Shown: one piece after another, positions 35,337-43,963 of the stretch | Layout of the letters: each line of letters begins with the position of its first letter | How positions within the stretch are numbered: the stretch's first letter is position 1 | Assembly: GCA_947178105.1 (NCBI GenBank) | Contig: CAMWXD010000006.1 | Coordinates: 37,318-101,317 of the forward strand | DNA: 64,000 nt | Source of the DNA: an uncultured Eubacterium sp. | GTDB taxonomy: Bacteria; Bacillota; Clostridia; Lachnospirales; Lachnospiraceae | Reading direction: 5' to 3' | Translations under genes and position numbers: made by a program | Notes under the pieces: model-generated | What the model saw: the letters and a program-made list of their open reading frames with translations, nothing else | What the model was told of the DNA's origin: nothing | Database searches by the model: none

Positions 35337-35365
35337 AAAACGGCATAGCCAAAGCTACGCCGTTT
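35337..35365 (-). terminator. Terminator after amt
   Basis: AAACGGC.TAGC and GCTA.GCCGTTT form the stem (35338-35362); the minus-strand tail is TACAGTTTTG. Weak U-tract. Confidence 0.6.
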
Positions 35366-35389
35366 CCCTAATATTTCTGCATTACACTT

Positions 35390-37123
35390 TTATTCTACAT
35401 CCTGCAATGCCCTGCCGTCTTCCTCTCCGGTACGCACCTTCACGACCCTTGCCACATGGAACACAAAGATCTTGCCGTCTCCAATCCGCCCGGAATACAG
35501 TACTTTTTTGGCTGTCTCGATGACCTGGTCGACTGGAATTTTATTTACAACGACCTCAATCTTGATCTTTGGCAGCAGCGTCGCATCCATCTCCACGCCG
35601 CGATAATATTCCCCGGCGCCCCTCTGGATTCCGCAGCCCATAACCTGCGTAACGGTCATACCTGTCACGCCCAGCTCATTCAGCGCCCTTTTGAGCTTTT
35701 CAAACCGGGACAGCTTTGCAATAATCGCTACTTTATACATCCCCGTATCCGGGATGCGCATATCCTGCGCCTGTGCAGACGCACCATCCTGGCGCACTAC
35801 CGAAACTGCCGCATTCATCTGCGCTTCTGTCGCTTTTTGCGGGTCATCTTCTCCAAGATCGGTATTTTCATTGACATCCAGCGTTCCCATCACATCATGG
35901 ACTGCAAATCCAGAATAAGCGCTTGCCAGCCCGTGCTCGTGCAAGTCCAGCCCGTCAATCTCGATCTCCTGCTCCACACGCAGCCCGATGGTACGCTTTA
36001 TGACCTGGAAAATAACCGCCATCATCGCCGCCGCCCACGCAGCAACGGCAAGCACTCCCAACGCTTGTGTACCAAGCATTCCAAATCCGCCGCCGTAAAA
36101 CACGCCGCCGTCTGTCGCAAACAGCCCGACGGCAAGCGTGCCGAACATTCCGCACGCCCCATGTACGGAGATCGCGCCTACCGGGTCGTCAATTTTTGCC
36201 ACTTTATCAAAAAACTCTACCGATGCCACAACCAGCCCGCCAGCAGCCAGACCAATAAAAAACGCTCCAAACGGGTCTACCACATCACAGCCTGCCGTAA
36301 TTGCTACAAGCCCTGCCAGCGCACCATTCAGGCACATCGACACATCCGGTTTTTTATACAGTATCCAGGTAACGACAAGCACGACGCAAGTGGCTACCGC
36401 AGCCGCCAAGTTTGTATTCATAAAGATCAGGGATGCCGAGAGCATCGCTTCCTCCGAACTCATTGACACCGTTGAGCATCCGTTAAACCCAAACCAGCAA
36501 AACCAGAGTATAAATACGCCAAGCGCTACTGCTGTCAGGTTATGCCCTGGAATTGCACGCGGCGTTCCGTCTTTGCTGTATTTTCCGATACGAGGGCCAA
36601 GTGTCGCCGCGCCGATACAGGCTGCGACACCGCCTACCATATGTACTGCACACGAACCTGCAAAATCATGGAAGCCAAGCTCCGACAGCCAGCCGCCGCC
36701 CCAGATCCAATGCCCTGAAATTGGATACACGAGCAGCGAGATCAGCGCACTGTACACACAATACGAACTGAATTTTGTCCGCTCCGCCATAGAGCCGGAT
36801 ACAATTGTCGCCGCTGTAGCGCAAAATACCGTCTGAAAAATCACATAACACCATTTCGGAATCGAGCCAAAATCATAATCTCCCAAAATAAACGGGTCAA
36901 ACCGTCCAACAAAAGCACCTGTGCCGCCAAACATCAAGCCAAATCCAACCAGCCAAAACGCCGGTGTCCCGATACAAAAATCCATCAGGTTTTTCATCAG
37001 GATATTCCCTGTGTTTTTTGCCCGTGTCAGCCCTGCTTCACATAAGGAAAACCCTGCCTGCATAAAAAACACCATTGCAGCGCCAAGCAGCGTCCACATT
37101 ACATCTACCGATACATAAGCCAT
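35390..37123 (-). CDS. amt: Ammonium transporter fused to P-II regulator
   Basis: 577 residues from ATG 37123 (GGAGGAAG upstream). Residues 1-400 are an Amt channel with 11 helices, including the twin-His region (DFAGSCAVHMVGGVAACIGA; later VGAISVHGACGMFG). After a linker, residues about 463-577 form a P-II domain: MYKVAIIAKLSRFEKLKRALNELG, T-loop region QRGAGEYYRGVEMDATLLPKIKIE, BC-loop VLYSGRIGDGKIFV. A tethered P-II can block the channel in response to nitrogen status (ATP/ADP and 2-oxoglutarate). Fusions of this kind are known in some anaerobes. Transcription runs through a structured leader with a terminator. Confidence 0.94.
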   Translation of the reverse strand: MAYVSVDVMWTLLGAAMVFFMQAGFSLCEAGLTRAKNTGNILMKNLMDFCIGTPAFWLVGFGLMFGGTGAFVGRFDPFILGDYDFGSIPKWCYVIFQTVFCATAATIVSGSMAERTKFSSYCVYSALISLLVYPISGHWIWGGGWLSELGFHDFAGSCAVHMVGGVAACIGAATLGPRIGKYSKDGTPRAIPGHNLTAVALGVFILWFCWFGFNGCSTVSMSSEEAMLSASLIFMNTNLAAAVATCVVLVVTWILYKKPDVSMCLNGALAGLVAITAGCDVVDPFGAFFIGLAAGGLVVASVEFFDKVAKIDDPVGAISVHGACGMFGTLAVGLFATDGGVFYGGGFGMLGTQALGVLAVAAWAAAMMAVIFQVIKRTIGLRVEQEIEIDGLDLHEHGLASAYSGFAVHDVMGTLDVNENTDLGEDDPQKATEAQMNAAVSVVRQDGASAQAQDMRIPDTGMYKVAIIAKLSRFEKLKRALNELGVTGMTVTQVMGCGIQRGAGEYYRGVEMDATLLPKIKIEVVVNKIPVDQVIETAKKVLYSGRIGDGKIFVFHVARVVKVRTGEEDGRALQDVE

Positions 37124-37150
37124 AACTATCTTCCTCCTCTGACCTGAAAT

Positions 37151-37271
37151 AAAAAAAGATACAATGTCTGTATACCCACTGCTTCGTGGTAACGGCACTG
37201 TATCTTTCTGATAAAAATGCTGAAGCACAAAAGGTGCTGACGAGATAAGATCTCTCAGCACCTTTGCTTCA
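37151..37271 (-). promoter_or_regulatory. amt leader: tandem hairpins with intrinsic terminator
   Basis: From the promoter the RNA first forms a long hairpin (37221-37271; GAAGC.AAGGTGCTGA arm, GAGAT-CTT-ATCTC top), then a second (37158-37205; AGATACA.TG with CA.TGTATCT) followed by TTTTTTT (37151-37157), just before the amt RBS. GAAGCA in the second apical loop is complementary to TGCTTC at the 3' side of the first hairpin. This is a transcription-attenuation layout; the trigger (ANTAR protein or other) is not visible. Confidence 0.75.
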
Positions 37272-37279
37272 TGTATCGT

Positions 37280-37308
37280 AGTATAGCAATGTTTTTGTCC
37301 AATGTCAA
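37280..37308 (-). promoter_or_regulatory. amt promoter
   Basis: TTGACA (37303-37308), 17-bp spacer, TATACT (37280-37285) on the minus strand; the start would fall immediately before the first leader hairpin. Confidence 0.85.
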
Positions 37309-37434
37309 TTTTTATTTTAGACAATTTTCACACTTTTTTTATATATTTTTGTAACTTTTTAACAAAATTCAAATTAGCTGCTTCCAATTTCCCAAAAAGT
37401 CATGTTATACTAAATGAAAAAACAGGAGGATCTT

Positions 37435-37614
37435 ATGCCAAGTATACCAAACGACCCTGCCATCCTTGTAAGTTATGTAAATACGCATCTCCGCGACCAT
37501 TACCCGTCTTTGCAGGAGCTGTGTGCGTCCTTAAATCTTGATGAGGCGCAGCTTTGCCAAAAGCTGGATGCCATCGGCTATGTATACAGCCAAAGCCAAA
37601 ACCAGTTCCAGTAA
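37435..37614 (+). CDS. DUF4250 family small protein
   Basis: 59 residues from ATG 37435 (AGGAGG 6 bp upstream). Reads IPNDPAILVSYVNTHLRDHYPSL, then LCASLNLDEAQLCQKLDAIGYVYSQSQNQF, the full-length DUF4250 pattern of Clostridia. Soluble, function unknown. Divergent from amt and convergent with rpe. Confidence 0.88.
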   Translation: MPSIPNDPAILVSYVNTHLRDHYPSLQELCASLNLDEAQLCQKLDAIGYVYSQSQNQFQ

Positions 37615-37656
37615 GCGGAAAACTCCAGCCAAACCCCCACTAAAACCCCCGCATAA

Positions 37657-38307
37657 CTACTTCATCATATCCAGCATCCTCTTCGTATTTTCCTCCACAT
37701 CGCCTTCAAAGACTGCACTGCCTGCCACGATAATATTTGCCCCGGCAGCCAGTACCTGCTCCAGCGTCTTAAAATTGACGCCGCCGTCGACCTCAATATC
37801 CGTCTTTAAGCCTTTGCTGTCGATCAGGGCTTTCATGTCCCGCACCTTGTCCAGCGTATACGGGATCAGCTTCTGTCCGCCCAGTCCAGGGTTCACGGTC
37901 ATAATCAGCACCATATCAATCCGATGCAGGATATATTGCAGCTCTGTCAGCGGCGTTGCCGGGCAGAGCGCAACGCCAGCCAACAGCTCCCGTTCCTTGA
38001 TCAAATCCACCGCATAATTCAGGTCTTTGCAGGCTTCTGCATGTACCGTGATAATATCCGCCCCGCAGTCTGCGATCTGCCCGATATAGCGCGCCGGATC
38101 CTCCACCATTAAATGCACATCCAGCATCATATTTGTGCCTTTGCGCAGCGAGCTTAATACAGGCATCCCAAATGAAATATTCGGGACAAAAAAGCCGTCC
38201 ATCACATCAAAATGAAGGTATTGCGCCCCTGCCTGCTCTGCGGCTGCCATCTGCTCCCCAAGCTTTGTAAAATCAGCAGCCAATATCGATGGTGACAAAC
38301 AATTCAT
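37657..38307 (-). CDS. rpe: Ribulose-phosphate 3-epimerase
   Basis: 216 residues, full length TIM barrel. LSPSILAADFTKLGEQ, HFDVMDGFFVPNISFG (metal-binding His/Asp), LDVHLMVEDP, MTVNPGLGGQ, IEVDGGVN and AGSAVFEG are the family blocks. Interconverts ribulose-5-phosphate and xylulose-5-phosphate in the pentose phosphate pathway. RBS GGGGAGGGTTAGAT overlaps the end of the upstream surface-protein gene, 2 bp away, so translation is coupled. Confidence 0.96.
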   Translation of the reverse strand: MNCLSPSILAADFTKLGEQMAAAEQAGAQYLHFDVMDGFFVPNISFGMPVLSSLRKGTNMMLDVHLMVEDPARYIGQIADCGADIITVHAEACKDLNYAVDLIKERELLAGVALCPATPLTELQYILHRIDMVLIMTVNPGLGGQKLIPYTLDKVRDMKALIDSKGLKTDIEVDGGVNFKTLEQVLAAGANIIVAGSAVFEGDVEENTKRMLDMMK

Positions 38308-38309
38308 AT

Positions 38310-40115
38310 CTAACCCTCCCCATTCTGTATCGGCAGCGGATGCAGGCTGTCCTCACGCCCGCTCCCTGCCGCGCAGCTCTTGCGTCCAACCGTCTCGTAA
38401 TAGGTAACTCCAGTAATCATGCCGTTATTTTCTCCGGCGATCATGCCGCCCAGTACATCCCCAGCCAGGCTGCTTGTATATTCCAGCGGAAACAGCCCCA
38501 GGGAACTGCCGTCACGTACCTGCCCGGAATTTTTGCCGACAATGCCTCCCATATATAATTTTGCCGGATCGTTCAGCCTGCCCGCCGCCTGAATCGTACT
38601 GCTGCTCTCACAGGCATCGATAAATGCAGCCTGTCCGTTTACTGCCGATATCCCGCCGACATACAGCTCGGATACGCTTGTAATCTCTCCCGATGCTGAC
38701 AGGTTCAGCTCAGCTTCCACCTTTGTGCGCACCACGCGCTGTTCGTTATATACAACGCCGCCAGCCATACTGCCATATGTATAGACAGAACCATGTACAC
38801 TGCACCGGTCAACGACCCCTCTGTTTTCCACGGCAAGCAGCGCAGCATCTGTCGCAGAAGCAGAATAAATAACCGCCTGGTCTACCGTACAGTTCATAAT
38901 CATCCCCTGGTTGACCTCCGCCAGCACAGCAGAACGCGCCTGCCCGGTACCTGTAATCCGCGCGTCTGAGACGGTCACGCCGTCCAGTTCTCCCTCCACG
39001 CCGATCACGCCAAACAGCGACGTATTTCCGTTATAGTTTAAAATACGGTATGCCTGCTCCTTTGGCTTTGCATTGTAGCTGCCCATAAACGGCTGTTCTG
39101 CGGAAAAAATCCTGCTGATCAGATCCGAACGCAGGTCGATATCCTGGATCTGTATAAAATGCCTGCTCGGAAAATCTGCCATCTGCTCCAAATGCTCGGA
39201 CGAAGCGACCTCGTAAGGTTTCTCCCTCGTCCCGGTTCCGCTCTGAAACGGGTTTTTCGCATAGCAGTCATAATAATGCCAGTTTCTTGTCGTATAACCG
39301 TCCGCCGTGATTTTCAGGCGAAATTCTCCTTCATAGCTTTCCCCTTTATCATCCTTGCCGTTCCAAGATACGGTACAGCGCTTCCTTGCCGAAACAGCGC
39401 CAAACTGCTTTGTCCAGACCGTTTCCCCGTTTCTGCCGATCAAATACAGCACTGTATTTTTCGATGCACGGTCCTGGCGGAAGGAAATCTGCATCGTATT
39501 TTCACCGCATATAAAGTCACCGCCGTCGCTCGTTTCCGCATGTACAGCCGTAACCGCCACCGGCACTTTTTTTACATGCACCCGAATACGGACTGTCTCA
39601 CTATTTGCCGCGTTCGTACAGGTAATATAGGTGACCCCGACTTTTTTTGGCGTAATATTGAGCGGGATCTCATTGCCTGTCCAGCTTCCCCAGGCTGCGC
39701 TGCATATATCTGCATCCTGTATTTTAAAGCTGACAACTGCATCTTTTGTAAAAGTAAGCATTACAGGCGTCTCCCGCTTGATCGCTACGGCTGACAAGGC
39801 AGCGCCGTACGTCTCGTTGACCACAATGCGGCATGGATACTTTTTTTCGCCGACCGTCGCCGTTATCGTCGCTTCGCCTTTGCCGATGCCCGTTACGATT
39901 CCCCCGGAGCCTACTTTTGCTACTTTTTTATTGCTTGTTGACCACTTGACCGGCCCAGACGTCCCGCGCACTTCCAACGCTGTCTTGCCGCCGATACAAA
40001 TCGTCGCATTTGACTGGTTCAGTCTGACCGCAGCCTGTACCTGCATACTTTGCCCAACGCATACCACTACTGCAAACATCATACAGAATACGGTAAATTG
40101 ATAGATTTTCTTCAT
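38310..40115 (-). CDS. Secreted Ig-like/GLUG-repeat surface protein
   Basis: 601 residues from ATG 40115 (MKKIYQFTVF signal peptide, about 1-29). Residues about 30-100 are a bacterial Ig-like (BIG_2) domain (NATICIGGKTALEV, STSNKKVAKVGSGGIVTGIGKGEATITA). The middle has a FlgD-like Ig segment (YLIGRNGETVW, VSWNGKDDKGE). From about 330 on come GLUG-type beta-helix repeats (HLEQMADFPSRHFIQIQDIDL, SLFGVIGVEGELDGVTVSDARITG, YMGGIVGKNSGQV). Probably an exported adhesin-like protein. No LPXTG anchor. It is translationally coupled to rpe, an odd pairing with no functional logic. Confidence 0.8.
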   Translation of the reverse strand: MKKIYQFTVFCMMFAVVVCVGQSMQVQAAVRLNQSNATICIGGKTALEVRGTSGPVKWSTSNKKVAKVGSGGIVTGIGKGEATITATVGEKKYPCRIVVNETYGAALSAVAIKRETPVMLTFTKDAVVSFKIQDADICSAAWGSWTGNEIPLNITPKKVGVTYITCTNAANSETVRIRVHVKKVPVAVTAVHAETSDGGDFICGENTMQISFRQDRASKNTVLYLIGRNGETVWTKQFGAVSARKRCTVSWNGKDDKGESYEGEFRLKITADGYTTRNWHYYDCYAKNPFQSGTGTREKPYEVASSEHLEQMADFPSRHFIQIQDIDLRSDLISRIFSAEQPFMGSYNAKPKEQAYRILNYNGNTSLFGVIGVEGELDGVTVSDARITGTGQARSAVLAEVNQGMIMNCTVDQAVIYSASATDAALLAVENRGVVDRCSVHGSVYTYGSMAGGVVYNEQRVVRTKVEAELNLSASGEITSVSELYVGGISAVNGQAAFIDACESSSTIQAAGRLNDPAKLYMGGIVGKNSGQVRDGSSLGLFPLEYTSSLAGDVLGGMIAGENNGMITGVTYYETVGRKSCAAGSGREDSLHPLPIQNGEG

Positions 40116-40153
40116 GCTTTCGCCCTGTCCTCCCCAGTGCGCAAGGCCTAGTC

Positions 40154-40408
40154 TCACGCATCCAGCATACACTTGACCATATATCCAACCGACCAGATCA
40201 GGCCGCCGACAGTCAGGGACAGCCAGCACTTGAACAAAGCAGCCGCCACATAAACGACCGTCAGCTCTCCTGCCTGATAAGCCAGATACAGCCCGGCCAG
40301 CGGACGGATAATCATTCGCCAGATCCCGACATAAACCGCCAGCACGCTTCCCAGCAGGACGCTCAGATATCCTGCTGCCTTTCTTACTCTTTTTGTCATA
40401 GGTTTCAT
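40154..40408 (-). CDS. Small two-helix membrane protein, unknown function
   Basis: 84 residues with a basic N-terminus (MKPMTKRVRKAAG) and two hydrophobic segments (about 14-37 and 48-75). Starts 10 bp after leuA and ends 38 bp before the surface-protein gene, so it sits in one minus-strand transcript. RBS is weak (an AGGAG 20 bp upstream), so expression may rely on coupling to leuA. No family recognised. Confidence 0.65.
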   Translation of the reverse strand: MKPMTKRVRKAAGYLSVLLGSVLAVYVGIWRMIIRPLAGLYLAYQAGELTVVYVAAALFKCWLSLTVGGLIWSVGYMVKCMLDA

Positions 40409-40418
40409 AAAAACTTTT

Positions 40419-42077
40419 TTATTCGATACTCCTGTTCATAGCCGTAATCAGCGCATCGATCGAAGCCCGCAGAATATCCGGATCAATTCCGATTCCGAAA
40501 TACATGCTGCCGTCCTCTCCCTTGATCCCCACATATGCAATCGCATTGGAATCCGAACCGTCCTCCAGCGCATGTTCTTCATAGCATATGATCTCGCACG
40601 GCTTGTTAAAAAATTCTGCAAACGCATTGCTGACGGCATTTAACCGGCCGTTGCCGGTACACTCGACAAGGTTTTTCTTTTCTCCCGTAATAATATTGAC
40701 CGTTGCCGTAATCCCGTCCTCCTGGCGGAAATGGCAGCCCTTTACCCCAAATACCGGCGTATAGTCTTTATACCGCTTCGTAAAGATCTCATAGATTTCT
40801 TCCGGCGACAGCTCTGCGTGCGCCTTATCGGATACATCCTTTACCGCATAGCCCAGATCCTCGCGCATTTTATACGGGATCTTTAGCCCGTAATGCTTCT
40901 CCAGCACATAAGCGACGCCGCCTTTTCCTGACTGGCTGTTGATCCTTATGACATCGCTGTCATACGTACGCCCTACATCCTCCGGGTTGATCGGCAGATA
41001 CGGCACCGTCCAGCGGTCTTTGTTATGCTCCATACGGTATTTCATCCCTTTTGCAATCGCATCCTGATGAGAACCGGAAAACGCTGCAAATACCAGCTTT
41101 CCGCAATACGGGTGGCGCATATGAATATCCATCTGCGTCAGCCTTTCATATACTTCTGCAATATGCGGCATATCGGACAGATCCAGCTTTGGGTCTACCC
41201 CCTGCGCATACATATTCATCGCCAGCACGACGATGTCTACATTTCCGGTACGCTCCCCGTTTCCAAACAGCGTGCCCTCAATCCGGTCTGCACCGGCTAA
41301 AAGCCCCATTTCTGCATCGCTGACCCCGCATCCCCTGTCGTTGTGCGGATGCAGCGATAAAATCACGCTGTCGCGCCTGTGCAGATGCTTGCTCACATAT
41401 TCGATCTGGCTGGCAAATACATGCGGCATAGACATCTCGACTGTTGCCGGAATATTGATATATACTTTGCACTGCGGCGTCGGTTCCCAGACATCAATGA
41501 CTGCGTTGCACACATCTACCGCATAATCCACCTCTGTGCCCGTAAAGCTCTCCGGGCTGTATTCAAAAGAAATATTGCCCTCCGCCTCTGCGGCAAGCTC
41601 CTTTAACAATTTCGCGCCATCTATCGCTATCTGCTTGATCTCCTCCTGCCCTTTCTGGAACACCTGCTCCCGCTGCGCCAGGGAAGTCGAGTTATAAACA
41701 TGCACAATCACATTCGGGGCGCCTTTTACCGCCTCAAACGTCTTGCGGATAATATGCTCCCTCGCCTGCGTCAGCACCTGGATCGTCACATCCTGCGGAA
41801 TCATATTCTGGTCGATCAGCGTCCGCACAAGCTGGTACTCCGTTTCCGAAGCAGCCGGAAAGCCTACTTCGATCTCTTTGAAGCCAAGCTTGATCAAAAG
41901 CCTGAAAAAGTCAAGCTTTTCTTCCAGGTTCATCGGCTCGATCAGCGCCTGGTTGCCGTCACGCAGGTCTACGCTGCACCAGATGGGCGCCTTGTCCACA
42001 TATTCCTTTTTCGCCCAGTCCAGGCATTCCTCGGGCGGCATAAAATAATTCCTCTGATACTGCTTATAATCAAACAT
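40419..42077 (-). CDS. leuA: 2-isopropylmalate synthase
   Basis: 552 residues, the longer LeuA type. HMGL-like barrel (about 25-300): WCSVDLRDGNQAL, EVGFPAASETE, SLHPHNDRGCGVSDAEMG, GNGERTGNVD; a LeuA-type C-terminal dimer/leucine-feedback domain after about 420 (NIITGEKKNLVECTGNGRLNAVSNAF). Condenses 2-ketoisovalerate with acetyl-CoA, the first step of leucine synthesis. RBS TTGGAGGAGTGAGAA. No T-box or leader peptide is visible in the 72-bp gap upstream. Confidence 0.96.
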   Translation of the reverse strand: MFDYKQYQRNYFMPPEECLDWAKKEYVDKAPIWCSVDLRDGNQALIEPMNLEEKLDFFRLLIKLGFKEIEVGFPAASETEYQLVRTLIDQNMIPQDVTIQVLTQAREHIIRKTFEAVKGAPNVIVHVYNSTSLAQREQVFQKGQEEIKQIAIDGAKLLKELAAEAEGNISFEYSPESFTGTEVDYAVDVCNAVIDVWEPTPQCKVYINIPATVEMSMPHVFASQIEYVSKHLHRRDSVILSLHPHNDRGCGVSDAEMGLLAGADRIEGTLFGNGERTGNVDIVVLAMNMYAQGVDPKLDLSDMPHIAEVYERLTQMDIHMRHPYCGKLVFAAFSGSHQDAIAKGMKYRMEHNKDRWTVPYLPINPEDVGRTYDSDVIRINSQSGKGGVAYVLEKHYGLKIPYKMREDLGYAVKDVSDKAHAELSPEEIYEIFTKRYKDYTPVFGVKGCHFRQEDGITATVNIITGEKKNLVECTGNGRLNAVSNAFAEFFNKPCEIICYEEHALEDGSDSNAIAYVGIKGEDGSMYFGIGIDPDILRASIDALITAMNRSIE

Positions 42078-42149
42078 TTCTCACTCCTCCAATTTTACAA
42101 TCAGCTTCTATGATTATACTCGATTTTTCTCCATTTGAAAAGGGGCTTC

Positions 42150-42944
42150 TTACATCTCCCTGGCTTTTTTCGCACATGCTTTCATTGCTTCGATCACGCT
42201 GGAGCGCATCCCTTTTTCCTCTAATACGCGCACAGCCTCTATCGTCGTACCGCCAGGCGAGCAGACCATATCCTTCAACGCCCCCGGGTGCATCCCGGTC
42301 TCCAGCACCATTTTCGCGCTGCCGAGCACTGCCTGCGCCGCAAACGTATACGCCTGCGCCCTTGGCATCCCATCCGCAACAGCCGCGTCAGCCATCGCTT
42401 CTATAAACAGAAACACATACGCAGGGGAACTGCCGCTTACCGAAGTCACGGCATCCATCAGGCACTCCTCCACTTCCTCCGCCCTGCCAAAGCAGCTACA
42501 GATCTGCGCAATCCGTTCCTTTTCCTCCGCCGTCACCTGCGTATTTACACAATACGCCGTCATACCTTCCCCTACCATCGCCGGGGTATTCGGCATCGCA
42601 CGCACCAGCTTGACCGGAGCGCCAAACAGCTCCTCAAGCCACGTAAGCCGCTTTCCAGGCGCAATCGACACAAAAATCTGATCCTTTCTTACGATGTCTT
42701 TGATCTCAGTAATTACCTGTGCATAATACTGCGGTTTCACCGCCAGGAACACAACGTCTGAACACTCTGCCACCTCCAGGTTGGAAGCCGCTGCCCTGAT
42801 CTGGAATCTATCTTTCATTTTCCTGCGTGTCGCTTCGCTTTTCGCCGACGCCGCCAGCTCTTCTGCCCGCGCCATTCCTGACTCTAAAATCCCCCGAACC
42901 ATCGCCGTACCCATATTTCCGCATCCAATAAATCCAATCTTCAT
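42150..42944 (-). CDS. proC: Pyrroline-5-carboxylate reductase
   Basis: 264 residues from ATG 42944 (GGAGG 7 bp upstream). N-terminal Rossmann motif GFIGCGNMGTAM, catalytic/dimer region VRAMPNTPAMVGEGM, DAVTSVSGSSPAYVFLFIEAMADAAVADG and SPGGTTIEAVRVLEE. Reduces pyrroline-5-carboxylate to proline with NAD(P)H. Upstream of leuA on the same strand, 72 bp away. Confidence 0.96.
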   Translation of the reverse strand: MKIGFIGCGNMGTAMVRGILESGMARAEELAASAKSEATRRKMKDRFQIRAAASNLEVAECSDVVFLAVKPQYYAQVITEIKDIVRKDQIFVSIAPGKRLTWLEELFGAPVKLVRAMPNTPAMVGEGMTAYCVNTQVTAEEKERIAQICSCFGRAEEVEECLMDAVTSVSGSSPAYVFLFIEAMADAAVADGMPRAQAYTFAAQAVLGSAKMVLETGMHPGALKDMVCSPGGTTIEAVRVLEEKGMRSSVIEAMKACAKKAREM

Positions 42945-43015
42945 TTTTTCCCTCCACATAAAATAACATCCGCCTTATATCTTACCTTATTTTTTGGTAA
43001 AATAAAAGTCTGCTT

Positions 43016-43044
43016 TTGCAAACCAAAGCAGAAAATGCTATAAT
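43016..43044 (+). promoter_or_regulatory. Promoter of CmpB-like gene
   Basis: TTGCAA (43016-43021), 17-bp spacer, TATAAT (43039-43044), 31 bp before the start codon. Confidence 0.75.
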
Positions 43045-43075
43045 GAAAATCAAAACTATTTACATGGAGGTTTCT

Positions 43076-43930
43076 ATGCACATATCCACCTTGTTCATAT
43101 GGTTTCTTTTATACAGTATCATAGGCTGGATCTACGAGACCGTTTTTTGCAGCATCAAAAAACTGAAATGGGACAACCGCGGCATGTTAATCGGCCCATA
43201 CTGCCCCATCTACGGCGTCGGCGCCGTCTTAGACGTCCTGCTGTGCAGCCGTCTGCCTGATGCCGGCTCCGTATTTTTTGCTTGTATGCTCGGCTCCGCG
43301 GTTTTGGAATATGCGACCTCTTATGCGACAGAGCGCCTGTTCCATGCTGTATGGTGGGATTACAGCAAGCTGCCCTTCAACCTGCACGGCCGCATCTGCC
43401 TGTCCTGCTCCCTGGGTTTTGGCATTGCCGGGTGGATCGTTTTGTACGGCATCCATCCCTATCTGTCACGCCTGACTGCACCGCTGCCTTTGGAGCTGCA
43501 AGAGCTGCTTTCCCTGCTGTTTATGGCAGTGTTTGCCGCAGACTGCACACTCACCGCGGACTCCCTGGCGCAGATCAACGTCAAGCTGGAAGCAACCATG
43601 CGCGCCATAGACGCTCAGATCGCAGAAAAATACGAGTCTTTTATTGAAAACACAAAGCAAAACATAGCCGAAGGCCTGGACACACTCAAAGGAAAAATCT
43701 CACTGGAAGAATACCGGGAGCACCGCACGATTGAAGAAGTAAAGAAAACCCTTCTTACTATGAACTGGGTACAGACAAGGGTGCTGCGCTCAAGCGTATC
43801 GTTTCGGCGCGTTTCCTACAGCGACATCGGCAGCCGTATGAAACATGCCCTTTCCTTTGGCAAACGCAGCAAACGTAACAAAGAGAAGGCATCTGAAAAA
43901 AAGCCGAACTCAGAAAAAGACAATGCATGA
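43076..43930 (+). CDS. Putative ABC transporter permease-like membrane protein (CmpB family)
   Basis: 284 residues from ATG 43076, chosen because TGGAGG lies 5 bp upstream. N-terminal two thirds (1-160) matches the CmpB-type membrane family: LFIWFLLYSIIGWIYETVFCSIKKLKWDNRGMLIGPYCPIYGVGA, then YATSYATERLFHAVWWDYS and LHGRICLSCSLGFG. About five helices. The C-terminal third is charged and helical (SLEEYREHRTIEEVKKTLL ... KRSKRNKEKASEKKPN), probably cytoplasmic. Despite the family name, no ATPase is nearby and the function is unproven. Confidence 0.85.
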   Translation: MHISTLFIWFLLYSIIGWIYETVFCSIKKLKWDNRGMLIGPYCPIYGVGAVLDVLLCSRLPDAGSVFFACMLGSAVLEYATSYATERLFHAVWWDYSKLPFNLHGRICLSCSLGFGIAGWIVLYGIHPYLSRLTAPLPLELQELLSLLFMAVFAADCTLTADSLAQINVKLEATMRAIDAQIAEKYESFIENTKQNIAEGLDTLKGKISLEEYREHRTIEEVKKTLLTMNWVQTRVLRSSVSFRRVSYSDIGSRMKHALSFGKRSKRNKEKASEKKPNSEKDNA

Positions 43931-43963
43931 AAAACAACCATCTGACGAAAGGAACTACCCGCT

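Noticed and set aside
35456..36466. 336-codon plus-strand frame opposite amt
   Set aside because: Shadow of the Amt-P-II gene; composition (His, Arg, Cys rich) is typical of antisense frames.
42078..42149. T-box or leucine leader peptide before leuA
   Set aside because: The gap is only 72 bp, with no T-box sequence and no Leu-rich small frame.
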